A stretch of DNA of 64,000 nucleotides from Naasia lichenicola. GTDB lineage: Bacteria; Actinomycetota; Actinomycetes; Actinomycetales; Microbacteriaceae. Under the pieces are notes generated by a model. The model worked only from the letters and a program-made list of their open reading frames with translations, searched no databases and had not been told where the DNA came from. The position numbers were made by a program, and so were the translations under genes. Of this stretch, positions 44,839-53,486 are shown one piece after another (positions within the stretch are counted from its first letter, which is position 1; each line of letters opens with the position of its first letter). The stretch is taken from positions 62,001 to 126,000 of the forward strand of contig NZ_SSSM01000003.1 in assembly GCF_004801885.1 (NCBI RefSeq), read 5' to 3'.

Positions 44839-45057
44839 TCACCCGGATCGGCGACCGGTCGCCAGCCGACGCCCGGCGAGGACCAGCATGACGATTCCGG
44901 CGAGACCAACGACGATGCCGATGAAGAACCACATGCGGTTGCCCGTCATGAAGCTTCCCGGGATCAGGTTGAGGCCCTGACCGACCCACACCGCGCCGAC
45001 GACCAGCGCGACGAGCCCGAGAAGGAGGAGGACGGAATTGCTCACGCGGCTGGTCAC
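44839..45057 (-). CDS. Small membrane protein, two helices
   Basis: 72 aa from the GTG at 45057 (a TTG three codons upstream or a GTG four codons downstream are alternatives). Two helices: NSVLLLLGLVALVVGAVWVG and WFFIGIVVGLAGIVMLVLAG, then a basic C-terminus RRLATGRRSG. Not assigned to a family. Converges on the LD-carboxypeptidase gene. Confidence 0.6.
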   Translation of the reverse strand: MTSRVSNSVLLLLGLVALVVGAVWVGQGLNLIPGSFMTGNRMWFFIGIVVGLAGIVMLVLAGRRLATGRRSG

Positions 45058-45155
45058 CCGGCACAACCTACCCGCCGCGGCCTGCGACTGAGGTCCATGC
45101 CTGCTCCGCGGGGCCTATCGTCCACTCGTCGCAGCGTCTCCGCCGTCGATCCGGC

Positions 45156-48050
45156 TCACCGACCCAGGGTCTGGGACACAGCGCGTCGGGCGTCCCCTGG
45201 CGCTCGAAGGTGGTCCGCGAGGAGTTCGGCCAGGCTTCGTCCCTGGACTCCTGCGAGCTGGTCGGCCTGCGTGCGGCATGAGAATCCATCGGCGAGGAAG
45301 ACCGTCGACGAATCGGCCGAGCGCAGAGCCGGAAGCAGGGCGTTTTCCGCGACCGCGACGGAGGTCTCGTAGTGCCCCTTCTCCATGCCGAAGTTTCCCG
45401 CCAGCCCGCAACAGCCGGCCAGCGTCGTGATGGTCGCCCCACCCGCCGCGAGGATGCTCGTGTCGGCGTCGAACCCCATGACAGCGTGCTGGTGGCAGTG
45501 CGGCTGCACGACCGCGGTCACATCGCTCAGGTCGGGAGGCGTCCAGCCGTTCATGGCCGCGCTGCTGGTGCCGGTCAGCATCTCCGCGAGGGTACGGGTC
45601 GCGTCGGACACCTGGTGGGAGCGCGGATCCTCCGGTAAGAGGTCGACGAGGTCGGATCGCAGGACCGCGGTGCACGACGGCTCCAGCCCGATGATCGGGA
45701 TTCCCGCAGCCGCGAATGGGCCGAACACATCGAGGAGACCGCGCAGCTTCGTCTTCGCGGCAGTCAGCTGGCCCGTGCTGATCCACGTCAGCCCGCAGCA
45801 TGCCTCCTGATCCGGGATCAGGACCTGATAACCGGCATCCTCGAGGACCGCGATGGCCGCCCGAGGGATGTCGGGAGAGAAGGCATCGCTGAACGAGTCC
45901 ACCCAGAGCACCACCTTGGGACGGGCAGGGTCCTGCTTCGGGATGACACCCGACCGGCGGCCAGTGCGACGCTCGGATCGCAGGAACGGCTTGGCGGCGA
46001 ACTTCGGGATGGAGCGGCGCGGGTCCATTCCGCCGAGGCGGAGCACGAGGGGCTGCACGAAGGGGATGCGTGTGATGGCGTTCACCACGGACGGCGCCAC
46101 ACCGGCCAGCCGTGACCAGCGGGGAAGCCACCCGAGGACGTAATGGTTGATGGGGCGCACCTTGCCCTCGTAGGTGCGGTGGAGGACCTCCGACTTGTAC
46201 TTGGCCATGTCGACCCCGGCCGGGCAATCGCTCGCGCACGCCTTGCAGCTCAGGCAGAGATCGAGGGCGTCGTGGACCTCCTCGGCCTTCCAGGCCTGGG
46301 GGCCGAAGGTTCCGCTGGAGAGCTCCTGCAGCACGCGCGCGCGGCCTCGGGTGACGTGCGTCTCGTCCTTCGTCGCGAGGAACGATGGGCACATGAACCC
46401 GCCGCTCGCACTGTTATCCGCGCGGCACTTCCCGACTCCCACGCAGCGATGGATCGCCTTCGTGAAGTCTCCTTCGTCCTCTCCGAACGCGAATCCGGAC
46501 GTCCGCAGGATCGGCAGCGCAGTCGGCCTCCGCAGGTCGACGTCCAGCGCGCGCGGGGCGACGATGATCCCCGGATTGAGCAGGTTCTCGGGGTCGAAAA
46601 GATGCTTGAAGGCCTCGAAGATGCGGAGCGCTTCGGGCGAGTACATCTGACCGAGGAGCTCGCTCCTCGCCCGTCCATCCCCATGCTCGCCGGACAGCGA
46701 GCCGCCATGACTCACCACCAGCTCCGCCGCCCGCGTGGTGAATGCACGAAGGGCATCGCCGTCGCGCTCAAGCGGGAGGTCGATCCGCACGTGCACGCAG
46801 CCGTCCCCGAAATGGCCGTAGGCAAGCCCTTCGACGCCGAACTCGTCCATCAGCGCATCGAACTCGCGGAGATAGACCCCGAGGCTCGCCGGGGGCACTG
46901 CCGCATCCTCCCAGCCCGGCCAGGCCTGACGGCCTCCGGCCGTCCGCCCCGCGAGTCCAGCGCCGTCGGCACGCATCCTCCAGATCGCGGCCGCCTCCGG
47001 CCCGGCCGGCACGATCCGCACCGAACGGGTCGCAGCGTCGGCCGCGAGGAGCTCCGCGGCACGGATCGCCTCTGCGGGCGTCTCGCCGCCGATCTCGATC
47101 ATCAGCCAGCCTCCGCCAGGTGGGAGCACCGGGAAGTTCTGTCCTCGGGAGTGGGTGCGGACCACATCGACCAGGCGGGCGTCCATTCCCTCCATCGCCA
47201 AAGGATGATGCGTGAGCAGTGCGGGGACGTCGTCGGCCGCGGCCGCCATGTCGGCGTAGCCGAGCACCACGAGAACGGGTGACGGCGAGATGGGCACCAG
47301 TCGGACCGTCGACTCGAGAACGGTGGCCACGGTGCCCTCCGTGCCCACGAGAGCACGAGCGAGGTTGCGGCCGTTCTCCGGTAGGAGGTGCTCCAGCGAG
47401 TAGCCGCTGACCTGTCGGCCGAAGGTTCCGAGCTCGGTGCGCAGCACGGCCAGATTCTTCGAGACCAGTTCCTCGAGGCCGGGAACGACCGTCAGGTCCT
47501 TACCTGCGAGGAATCGCCGCCCCCGCCCATCGACCACGTCGAGGTCGATGACGTTGTCCGAGGTGCGGCCGTAGGCCACTGCGTGCGGTCCGCAGGCGTT
47601 GTTCCCGATCATGCCCCCCAGGGTCGCCCGCGACTGGGTGGACGGATCCGGCCCGAATCGCAGGCCGAACGGTGCAGCCGCCGCCTGGAGCGTGCTCATC
47701 ACGGTGCCCGGCTCGACGCGCGCCGTTCGGGCTGAAGGGTCGATATCCAGGACGCGGTTCATGTGCACGGAGGTGTCCACGAGGATTCCGGTGCCGATGG
47801 CGTTGCCCGCGACGGAGGTGCCGCCTCCGCGCAGAGTCATCGGGACGGCGAGCTCGCGAGAGATCTGCGTGATCGTAGCGAGGTCCGATGCGTCGGTCGG
47901 GTAGACGACCACTGAGGGCGGCACTCGGTAGTTGGAGGCATCCGTCGAGTACTGCGCGCGTCGGATGGGTGCCTCGGAGACCTCGCCGCGAACGGATCCG
48001 CTGAGAGCCGTGAGGAGGGAGCTGGACTGCTGCACGTGGGCTTCCTGCAT
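45156..48050 (-). CDS. FAD-linked oxidase / Fe-S fusion dehydrogenase (D-lactate or glycolate dehydrogenase type)
   Basis: 964 aa from the ATG at 48050; a GTG at 48035, six nt after AGGAA, is a good alternative. N-terminal FAD_binding_4 domain (PMTLRGGGTSVAGNAIGTGI), FAD-oxidase C domain (LAYGHFGDGCVHVRIDLPL, SGEHGDGRARSEL), then a 4Fe-4S ferredoxin domain (CLSCKACASDCPAG) and two CCG domains (EACCGLTW, AGCCGLAGNFG). This GlcD-GlcF-like fusion oxidises a 2-hydroxy acid and passes electrons to the respiratory chain. An operator-like GTTACATGTGAC precedes it and recurs near the ABC and GntR genes. Confidence 0.9.
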   Translation of the reverse strand: MQEAHVQQSSSLLTALSGSVRGEVSEAPIRRAQYSTDASNYRVPPSVVVYPTDASDLATITQISRELAVPMTLRGGGTSVAGNAIGTGILVDTSVHMNRVLDIDPSARTARVEPGTVMSTLQAAAAPFGLRFGPDPSTQSRATLGGMIGNNACGPHAVAYGRTSDNVIDLDVVDGRGRRFLAGKDLTVVPGLEELVSKNLAVLRTELGTFGRQVSGYSLEHLLPENGRNLARALVGTEGTVATVLESTVRLVPISPSPVLVVLGYADMAAAADDVPALLTHHPLAMEGMDARLVDVVRTHSRGQNFPVLPPGGGWLMIEIGGETPAEAIRAAELLAADAATRSVRIVPAGPEAAAIWRMRADGAGLAGRTAGGRQAWPGWEDAAVPPASLGVYLREFDALMDEFGVEGLAYGHFGDGCVHVRIDLPLERDGDALRAFTTRAAELVVSHGGSLSGEHGDGRARSELLGQMYSPEALRIFEAFKHLFDPENLLNPGIIVAPRALDVDLRRPTALPILRTSGFAFGEDEGDFTKAIHRCVGVGKCRADNSASGGFMCPSFLATKDETHVTRGRARVLQELSSGTFGPQAWKAEEVHDALDLCLSCKACASDCPAGVDMAKYKSEVLHRTYEGKVRPINHYVLGWLPRWSRLAGVAPSVVNAITRIPFVQPLVLRLGGMDPRRSIPKFAAKPFLRSERRTGRRSGVIPKQDPARPKVVLWVDSFSDAFSPDIPRAAIAVLEDAGYQVLIPDQEACCGLTWISTGQLTAAKTKLRGLLDVFGPFAAAGIPIIGLEPSCTAVLRSDLVDLLPEDPRSHQVSDATRTLAEMLTGTSSAAMNGWTPPDLSDVTAVVQPHCHQHAVMGFDADTSILAAGGATITTLAGCCGLAGNFGMEKGHYETSVAVAENALLPALRSADSSTVFLADGFSCRTQADQLAGVQGRSLAELLADHLRAPGDARRAVSQTLGR

Positions 48051-48077
48051 TCGTCGTCGTGCACCGTAGGGCGACAC

Positions 48078-48089
48078 GTTACATGTGAC
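48078..48089. promoter_or_regulatory. Operator-like site GTTACATGTGAC upstream of the FAD/Fe-S gene
   Basis: The sequence GTTACATGTGAC matches GTTACCTGTTAC at 52134-52145 and shares the exact 9-mer ACATGTGAC (reverse strand) with the site before the FCD-type GntR gene (55486-55494). It lies 28 bp upstream of the ATG. Probable binding site of that GntR regulator. Confidence 0.55.
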
Positions 48090-48131
48090 CTAGGTCCACA
48101 GATGTGGCGTCGCCACATCTGTGGACCTAGG
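48089..48131. terminator. Perfect 21-bp inverted repeat with one-base centre
   Basis: Bases 48089-48109 and 48111-48131 are exact reverse complements (arms begin CCTAGGTCCACAG), separated by a single T. It starts 8 bp past the stop codon of the ABC binding-protein gene, and a second small hairpin (GGGGC-TATTT-GCCCC, 48136-48150) covers that stop. Most likely a terminator; its outer edge abuts the GTTACATGTGAC site, so a regulatory role is also possible. Confidence 0.7.
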
Positions 48132-48139
48132 GGATGGGG

Positions 48140-49309
48140 CTATTTGCCCCAGATCTCTCGGTAGACGTCCCGGTATCCGCTTTCCGGATCGAAGACGTCT
48201 CCGGTCTGAGGGACGTTAGATGCATCGATCAGTCCAGGAGCCGCGACGAAGTCGGGGATCTCGGTGCCGGCGAGACTGTCGTTGACCGCGTCGATCAGCT
48301 GCCACGCCTGCAGGTACAGAGGCTCGGCCACCGTCGCCTTCTGGTACTGCCCGGTGCGGATGCGCTGCAGTTCCGCCGCATCGCCATTGCCGGCCGCGAT
48401 CCCGTTCGGAGGACCTGCCGGGTCCTTGCCCGCCGACTGAAGGGCCGGAGCAGCTCCGGTGAAGTAGTTGCCGTTGATGCCCAGGAGGTAGGTCAGCTTG
48501 TCGCCGTTCTCCTGCAGCAGGCTCGAGATGAGACCAGGCATGCGCTGGGCTGTCGCCGAGATGGGCGAGTCTTCGACGCTCAGCACGGAGCAGCCGGTGC
48601 ACGCCTCGAGATACGCCTTCATCGCGTCGGACTTGGCGATTGCCACCGCGTACTGGCTGTCGGTGAAGATCACCGCGCCCGCCGTGCCGTCCGAATCGGC
48701 GACCGCGTACGCCGCCGCGAGCTGAGCGACCTGCAGCGGGTCCGTCGAGATGTTCGTCTCGAGCCCTTCACCGGGGCCAGGTTCGGCGTTCGAGTGCCAT
48801 CCGAATACGGGGATGCCTGCCGCGGTGGCCGCCTTGATGGTGCTCGCCTGCTCGATCGCGTCGACGCTGCCGAGGATGATGGCATCGGGGATGGAGGCGA
48901 TCGCGTTGTTGATGGCGTCCGTGTGCCCCTGCGCGGTGCCCTGGCCGTCGTAGACGTCGACGGTCCATCCGATCACCGCGGCCGCCTCGGCCAGTCCGAC
49001 GCCGACCCCGTTGGGGCCGCCGTCTGTGAGGTCGGCGGCGACGTACGCGATCTTCGCTCCTGGCTTCTGGGCCTCGGCGCCGGTCGACGGCGGGGTGAAT
49101 CCCTCACTGGCGGTGAGGCTCGTCTCGACGATCTCCTTCGAGGCGGCGACGATGTCGCCCGAGGGGATGATGGACGAATAGTCGGTCGATGCGGCCGTCG
49201 CGTCTCCCGTCGATCCTTCCGCCTCGCCTACGGTTCCTGACGAGCATGCGCTCACGGTGAGGATGGTGAGGCCGACGGCGACAATGCCGAGGCGTTTCTT
49301 CAGATGCAT
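48140..49309 (-). CDS. Sugar-type ABC transporter substrate-binding lipoprotein
   Basis: 389 aa from the ATG at 49309, nine nt after AAGGA; an ATG three codons earlier would sit on the ribosome site. Signal peptide with lipobox VSAC (Cys ~22). The RbsB-type fold is seen in KIAYVAADLTDGGPNGVGVG, AINNAIASIPDAIILGSVDA and IPVFGWHSNAEPGP. Downstream importer parts are encoded by the two upstream co-directional genes. The ligand is unknown. Shares little with the 11995-13131 binding protein. Confidence 0.88.
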   Translation of the reverse strand: MHLKKRLGIVAVGLTILTVSACSSGTVGEAEGSTGDATAASTDYSSIIPSGDIVAASKEIVETSLTASEGFTPPSTGAEAQKPGAKIAYVAADLTDGGPNGVGVGLAEAAAVIGWTVDVYDGQGTAQGHTDAINNAIASIPDAIILGSVDAIEQASTIKAATAAGIPVFGWHSNAEPGPGEGLETNISTDPLQVAQLAAAYAVADSDGTAGAVIFTDSQYAVAIAKSDAMKAYLEACTGCSVLSVEDSPISATAQRMPGLISSLLQENGDKLTYLLGINGNYFTGAAPALQSAGKDPAGPPNGIAAGNGDAAELQRIRTGQYQKATVAEPLYLQAWQLIDAVNDSLAGTEIPDFVAAPGLIDASNVPQTGDVFDPESGYRDVYREIWGK

Positions 49310-49422
49310 GCGATGCATTCCTTTCTTGGTGGGGTGTTCGCGTGTCATCGCCGGATGGGATGACCGCAGGGGTGGTCCTGGTCGGAGCTGCCGCCATCGA
49401 GCGGCCTCGGTGTCCGGAGCGA

Positions 49423-50535
49423 TCAGCTGCTTGCCCGTGCCGGCGTCTCGACCGCGCTCGGCGATTGGTCGACTGGGGGTGCAGATGGTGGGTCCGCCGC
49501 GACCGGTGTCACAGGCGCATTCGCCTTCGCGATCCGCCGGCGGCTTGCGAGCGATGCGATGGTGATGGCCGCGACCAGGGTGAGGCCGTTGAAGAGCGGT
49601 TCCAGATAGAACTGCCCGGGCAGCAGCTGCATGAGTCCGGAGATGCCGATGGTGGCGATGAAGACGCCGATGATCGTGCCCAGAGCGTTGACCCGGCCGG
49701 GACGGATGGTAGTGGATCCGAGGAATGCGGCGGTGAGCGCCGGCAGCAGGTACTCCGGCCCGATGTTGCTCTGAGCGACGCCGCCCTGCCTCGCCGACAG
49801 CAGGATCCCGGCGAGACCCGTCAGCATCCCCGACGCGATCATCGCTCCGAAGATGAATCGACGCCTCTTGATCCCGGTGAGCTCTGCGGCGCGCGGGTTG
49901 GCTCCGATGGCATAGAGGTAACGGCCGACCGGGAGGTAGTCCAAGACCAGCCAGAGGGCGACGGCGATGAGGAGGCCGATGATGAAGGGCCCGGGTACCG
50001 GACCCAGCGACCAGTTGGCGAGCTGGTCGAATGCCGCCGCCCGCCGCCCGCCTGCATCCGTGATCTGACGGCCACCCGTCACCCAGTAGGTGATGGCGAA
50101 GATCACCTGGCCGGTCGCGAGGGTAGCGATGAAAGCGTCGACACGGGCGGCTTCTATGAGCAGCGCGTTGAGGAAGCCGACGACCGCGCCTCCCAGAAGC
50201 ACGAGCACGATGACGATCCGATAGTCGAGCCCCTGCAGCTGCCACTGCAGAGCCATCACCTGCCACAGTCCGACCCCGTACCCGAAGGACAGGTCGATCT
50301 TGCCGGCGACCATGGGGATCGTGGCGGCCAGCGCGAGGATGAAGAGCGTCGCGTTGCCCGATGCGAGCACCTGGAAGTTCGTCAGGGTCGGGAACGTCGT
50401 GGGACGGGCGATCGCGAAGATGACGAACAGCACGACGGTCAGGGCGACCATCCCGTAGATGGTGAGGAACTTCCGGTACCAGGGTGCCGATGCCGGCGGT
50501 TCCAGCGCCGTCGATTTGAGAGATGTGTCACTCAT
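49423..50535 (-). CDS. Sugar-type ABC transporter permease
   Basis: 370 aa, RbsC family, about ten helices. GKIDLSFGYGVGLWQVMALQ is the motif after the second helix, and YLYAIGANPRAAELTGIKRR the ATPase-contact loop. The C-terminal 35 residues are Pro/Ala/Ser rich and cytoplasmic. It is the only permease of this importer, so it must act as a homodimer. 8-bp overlap with the ATPase gene. Confidence 0.9.
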   Translation of the reverse strand: MSDTSLKSTALEPPASAPWYRKFLTIYGMVALTVVLFVIFAIARPTTFPTLTNFQVLASGNATLFILALAATIPMVAGKIDLSFGYGVGLWQVMALQWQLQGLDYRIVIVLVLLGGAVVGFLNALLIEAARVDAFIATLATGQVIFAITYWVTGGRQITDAGGRRAAAFDQLANWSLGPVPGPFIIGLLIAVALWLVLDYLPVGRYLYAIGANPRAAELTGIKRRRFIFGAMIASGMLTGLAGILLSARQGGVAQSNIGPEYLLPALTAAFLGSTTIRPGRVNALGTIIGVFIATIGISGLMQLLPGQFYLEPLFNGLTLVAAITIASLASRRRIAKANAPVTPVAADPPSAPPVDQSPSAVETPARASS

Positions 50536-52042
50536 TGCTTCCTCCGGATGCGGTCGTCGATGCGAGATTCGAGGCGGCGGCCACGAGGCTGCCGATGGAC
50601 AGGTCTTCTCGGTGGATCTCCGCGACCATCCGGCCGCGTCCGAACACGATCGCCCGATGCGCCACCTTCGCGACCTCCTCCATGTCCGTGGACACGACGA
50701 TCACCGACGTCCCTGCGCGGGTCACGTCGCGGAGCAGGGCATAGATGTCGGCCTTCGCCCCAACGTCGACGCCCATCGTCGGCTCTTCGAGCACGATCAC
50801 CTTCCGGCCCACGCCGAACCAACGAGCGAGGATGACCTTCTGCTGGTTGCCGCCGGAGAGCGTGTCGAGGGCGATCTCCGGATCGCGCGGCCGGACGCCG
50901 AAGGAGTCGATGTGCGGCATCGTCTCCAGGCGCTCGCTCTTTGCGCCGCGAAACTGCCATAGCCGTCGACCCCACACGGCGGGGTTCAGGAAGAGGTTCT
51001 CTCGAACCGACATGCCGGGCGCTACCGCTTCCGTCTCGCGGTTGGACGTGCTGAAGCCGATCCCGTGATCGATCGCCGACGCCACCGAGCGGATCCGAGC
51101 GACCTCGCCGTCGATCTCGTAGGTCCCCGCGGTTGCGATCAGGTCGCCGGCGATCGAGCGCCCGATCTGCTCCTGCCCGGCTCCGCGGAGACCGCATAGG
51201 GCGAGCACTTCACCCTCGCGGACGGAGAGGTCCACGGGGCCCACCCCCGCTACGACGAGTCCCTCGATGCTGAGGCGGACCCGGTCCCTCGGCGGATCGA
51301 ACACCGTCTCCTTGGTGGCCGACCCGACGATCAGGTCTACCAGTTCGAAGTGCGACAGGTCCGCGACGGCCCTGTCGGCCACTACCTCGCCATTGCGCAT
51401 GACGACCGCGCGGGTCGAGATCTCGTAGATCTCGTCGAGCCGATGCGAGACGTAGATCATCCCGACACCCGTATCCCGCAGTCTCCGGAGCACATCGAAG
51501 AGGCGCTGCACGTCCGCGGCAGGCAGCGAAGCGGTCGGCTCGTCCAGCACGAGCACCTTCGGCCGATTGATCAGGCCTCGCGCGATGGCGAGCAGGCTGC
51601 GTTCGGTACGGGGAAGGCTGAAGACACGGGCATCGGGGTCGATCCCTCCTCCGATGAGATCGAGCACCTCGAGCGCTCGCTCACGCATGCGGGAGGGGCT
51701 GATCAGTCCGAGCCGGGTGGGATATCCGATCGTCTGCGCGATGTTCTCCGCGACGGTCATCCACTCGACGAGCCCGAGATTCTGGTGCACGAAGGAGATG
51801 CCCTTGCGAGAGTCGGCGTTGCCGAGCTCGGCCCCGTTGAGGAGGATCTGACCCGCGTCGGGACGGTAGACACCGGCGAGCATCTTGATCACCGTCGACT
51901 TGCCGGCGCCGTTCTCGCCGAGGAGGGAGACAATCTCGCCCTGATGGACATCGAAGCTGACCTGGTGCGCCGCACGGGTGGCGAAGAAGGTCTTGTCCAG
52001 GCCGCTGAGGCGCAGCAGCGGGAAGTCTGTCGCCGAGCTCAT
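50528..52042 (-). CDS. Sugar-type ABC transporter ATP-binding protein (two domains)
   Basis: 504 aa. Domain 1: Walker A GENGAGKST at ~42-50, signature in VFSLPRTERSLLAIARGL (degenerate), Walker B VLVLDEPTASLPAADV. Domain 2: P-loop position LCGLRGAGQEQIG (non-canonical), signature LSGGNQQKVILARW, Walker B VIVLEEPTMGVDVGAK. This is the standard RbsA pattern. First gene of the leftward importer operon; the site GTTACCTGTTAC lies ~90 bp upstream. Confidence 0.9.
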   Translation of the reverse strand: MSSATDFPLLRLSGLDKTFFATRAAHQVSFDVHQGEIVSLLGENGAGKSTVIKMLAGVYRPDAGQILLNGAELGNADSRKGISFVHQNLGLVEWMTVAENIAQTIGYPTRLGLISPSRMRERALEVLDLIGGGIDPDARVFSLPRTERSLLAIARGLINRPKVLVLDEPTASLPAADVQRLFDVLRRLRDTGVGMIYVSHRLDEIYEISTRAVVMRNGEVVADRAVADLSHFELVDLIVGSATKETVFDPPRDRVRLSIEGLVVAGVGPVDLSVREGEVLALCGLRGAGQEQIGRSIAGDLIATAGTYEIDGEVARIRSVASAIDHGIGFSTSNRETEAVAPGMSVRENLFLNPAVWGRRLWQFRGAKSERLETMPHIDSFGVRPRDPEIALDTLSGGNQQKVILARWFGVGRKVIVLEEPTMGVDVGAKADIYALLRDVTRAGTSVIVVSTDMEEVAKVAHRAIVFGRGRMVAEIHREDLSIGSLVAAASNLASTTASGGSNE

Positions 52043-52133
52043 GAGGCCGTCATCGACGCGTAGGGCGGTTCGTGCATCGTCGCACCTGTCTCTCTTCCGG
52101 CGCCTTGTCGACGCCCGAGGCCGATAGTAATAT

Positions 52134-52145
52134 GTTACCTGTTAC
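52134..52145. promoter_or_regulatory. Operator-like site GTTACCTGTTAC between divergent ABC and LVIVD units
   Basis: Lies in the 196-bp divergent gap, next to the AT-rich ATAGTAATATG (minus-strand -10 material CATATTACTAT). It matches the sites at 48078 and 55486. One repressor bound here could control both the importer and the LVIVD/MFS unit. Confidence 0.55.
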
Positions 52146-52238
52146 GAGCGCTACACCGATTCGGAGTGGCGCGGAACTGACCGCGGCACGGCCTGAGAGC
52201 TCTGCTGCGGAACGCATACACGCAAGGGAGCGCACCAC

Positions 52239-53483
52239 ATGCAGTCGCCTATCCAGCCCGATCACGCCTCCAACTTCTCGTTCCTCGGATACTCGGATCA
52301 GGGAGGCAGGGGTGACGGGCTTCAGGTGATGGTCAACCGTGGTCACGCATACGTCGCGCACATGTTCTCGAACGGCTTCTCCGTCATCGACGTTCGCGAC
52401 CCCCGAACTCCGGAGCCCCGGACCTACGTCGCCGCTCCCCCGGGCACATGGAACCTCCACCTGCAGGCCGCCGACGACCTCCTGCTCGTGGTCAACGCCG
52501 CCAACCTCTTCGCGACCGACGCCTTCGCCGACGAGGCCAACTACTACGGCAAATCGGTCGGAGAGGTCTTCGCGAATCGACCGATCGACTACACAGCCGG
52601 ACTCCGGGTCTTCGACATCAGCCGCCCCGACGAGCCCCGCGAGATCGGCTTCACGCCGGTGGACGGCGTGGGACTGCACCGCATCTGGTACACCGGAGGC
52701 CGCTGGGCATACGCCTCCGTGCTCCTGACGGGCTTCACCGACTACACCTTCATCACCATCGACATGGCGGACCCCTCGCATCCGCAGATGGTGGGCCAGT
52801 GGTGGATCCCCGGCCAGAATCTCGCGGCCGGCGAGACGCCGACATGGGATGCGAAGAGGTGGCGCTACGGCCTCCACCATGCTCTCGTCGCCGGCGACAC
52901 CGCATACGGGGCATGGCGCGACGGCGGCCTGACGATCCTCGACGTATCGGATCGCGCGAAACCGGAGCTGATCGTCCACAAGAACTGGTCGCCGCCATTC
53001 GAAGGCGGCACGCACAGTCCGCTGCCCCTCCCCGACCGCGATCTGCTCGTCGTGGCCGACGAGGGGATCGCCGACAATGCGGAAGACGGCATCAAGCGCA
53101 CCTGGATCTTCGACATCCGCGACCCCGCCAACCCCATCTCCCTGTCCACCCTGCCGATTCCGGACGACGCCGACTACGTCGCGAAGGGCGGCCACTTCGG
53201 CCCGCACAATCTGCACGAGAACCGGCCGGGATCGTTCGTCAGCAGCACGACCATCTTCGCGACCCAGCAGAATGCGGGTCTGCGCGCCTACGACATCTCG
53301 GACCCGTTCGCACCGCGGGAGAGCGGCGCGTGGGTGCCGCCGCAACCCGAGACGATGTTCGACGTCCGCCCGAATCGCCCGCGAGTGATTCAGAGCGCCG
53401 ATGTGTTCGTCGACGCGAACGGCGTCGCGTACATGACGGACTACAACGCCGGGCTGTACATCCTGCAGTTCGACGGCGAATAG
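52239..53483 (+). CDS. LVIVD-repeat beta-propeller protein, function unknown
   Basis: 414 aa from the ATG at 52239 (GGGAG upstream). Repeats of the LVIVD type are visible as GFSVIDVRDPRTPEP, GLRVFDISRPDEPREIGFTP, YTFITIDMADPSHPQMVGQW, GGLTILDVSDRAKPELIVHK, TWIFDIRDPANPISLSTL and GLRAYDISDPFAPRESGAW. His-rich motifs (GLHHALVAG, GGHFGPHNLHEN) could bind metal, as in related selenium-binding-type propellers. No signal peptide, so it is cytoplasmic. Divergent from the ABC importer and 3 bp before an MFS gene. It may be a lactonase-like or hydrolytic enzyme; this is inference. Confidence 0.8.
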   Translation: MQSPIQPDHASNFSFLGYSDQGGRGDGLQVMVNRGHAYVAHMFSNGFSVIDVRDPRTPEPRTYVAAPPGTWNLHLQAADDLLLVVNAANLFATDAFADEANYYGKSVGEVFANRPIDYTAGLRVFDISRPDEPREIGFTPVDGVGLHRIWYTGGRWAYASVLLTGFTDYTFITIDMADPSHPQMVGQWWIPGQNLAAGETPTWDAKRWRYGLHHALVAGDTAYGAWRDGGLTILDVSDRAKPELIVHKNWSPPFEGGTHSPLPLPDRDLLVVADEGIADNAEDGIKRTWIFDIRDPANPISLSTLPIPDDADYVAKGGHFGPHNLHENRPGSFVSSTTIFATQQNAGLRAYDISDPFAPRESGAWVPPQPETMFDVRPNRPRVIQSADVFVDANGVAYMTDYNAGLYILQFDGE

Positions 53484-53486
53484 GTC

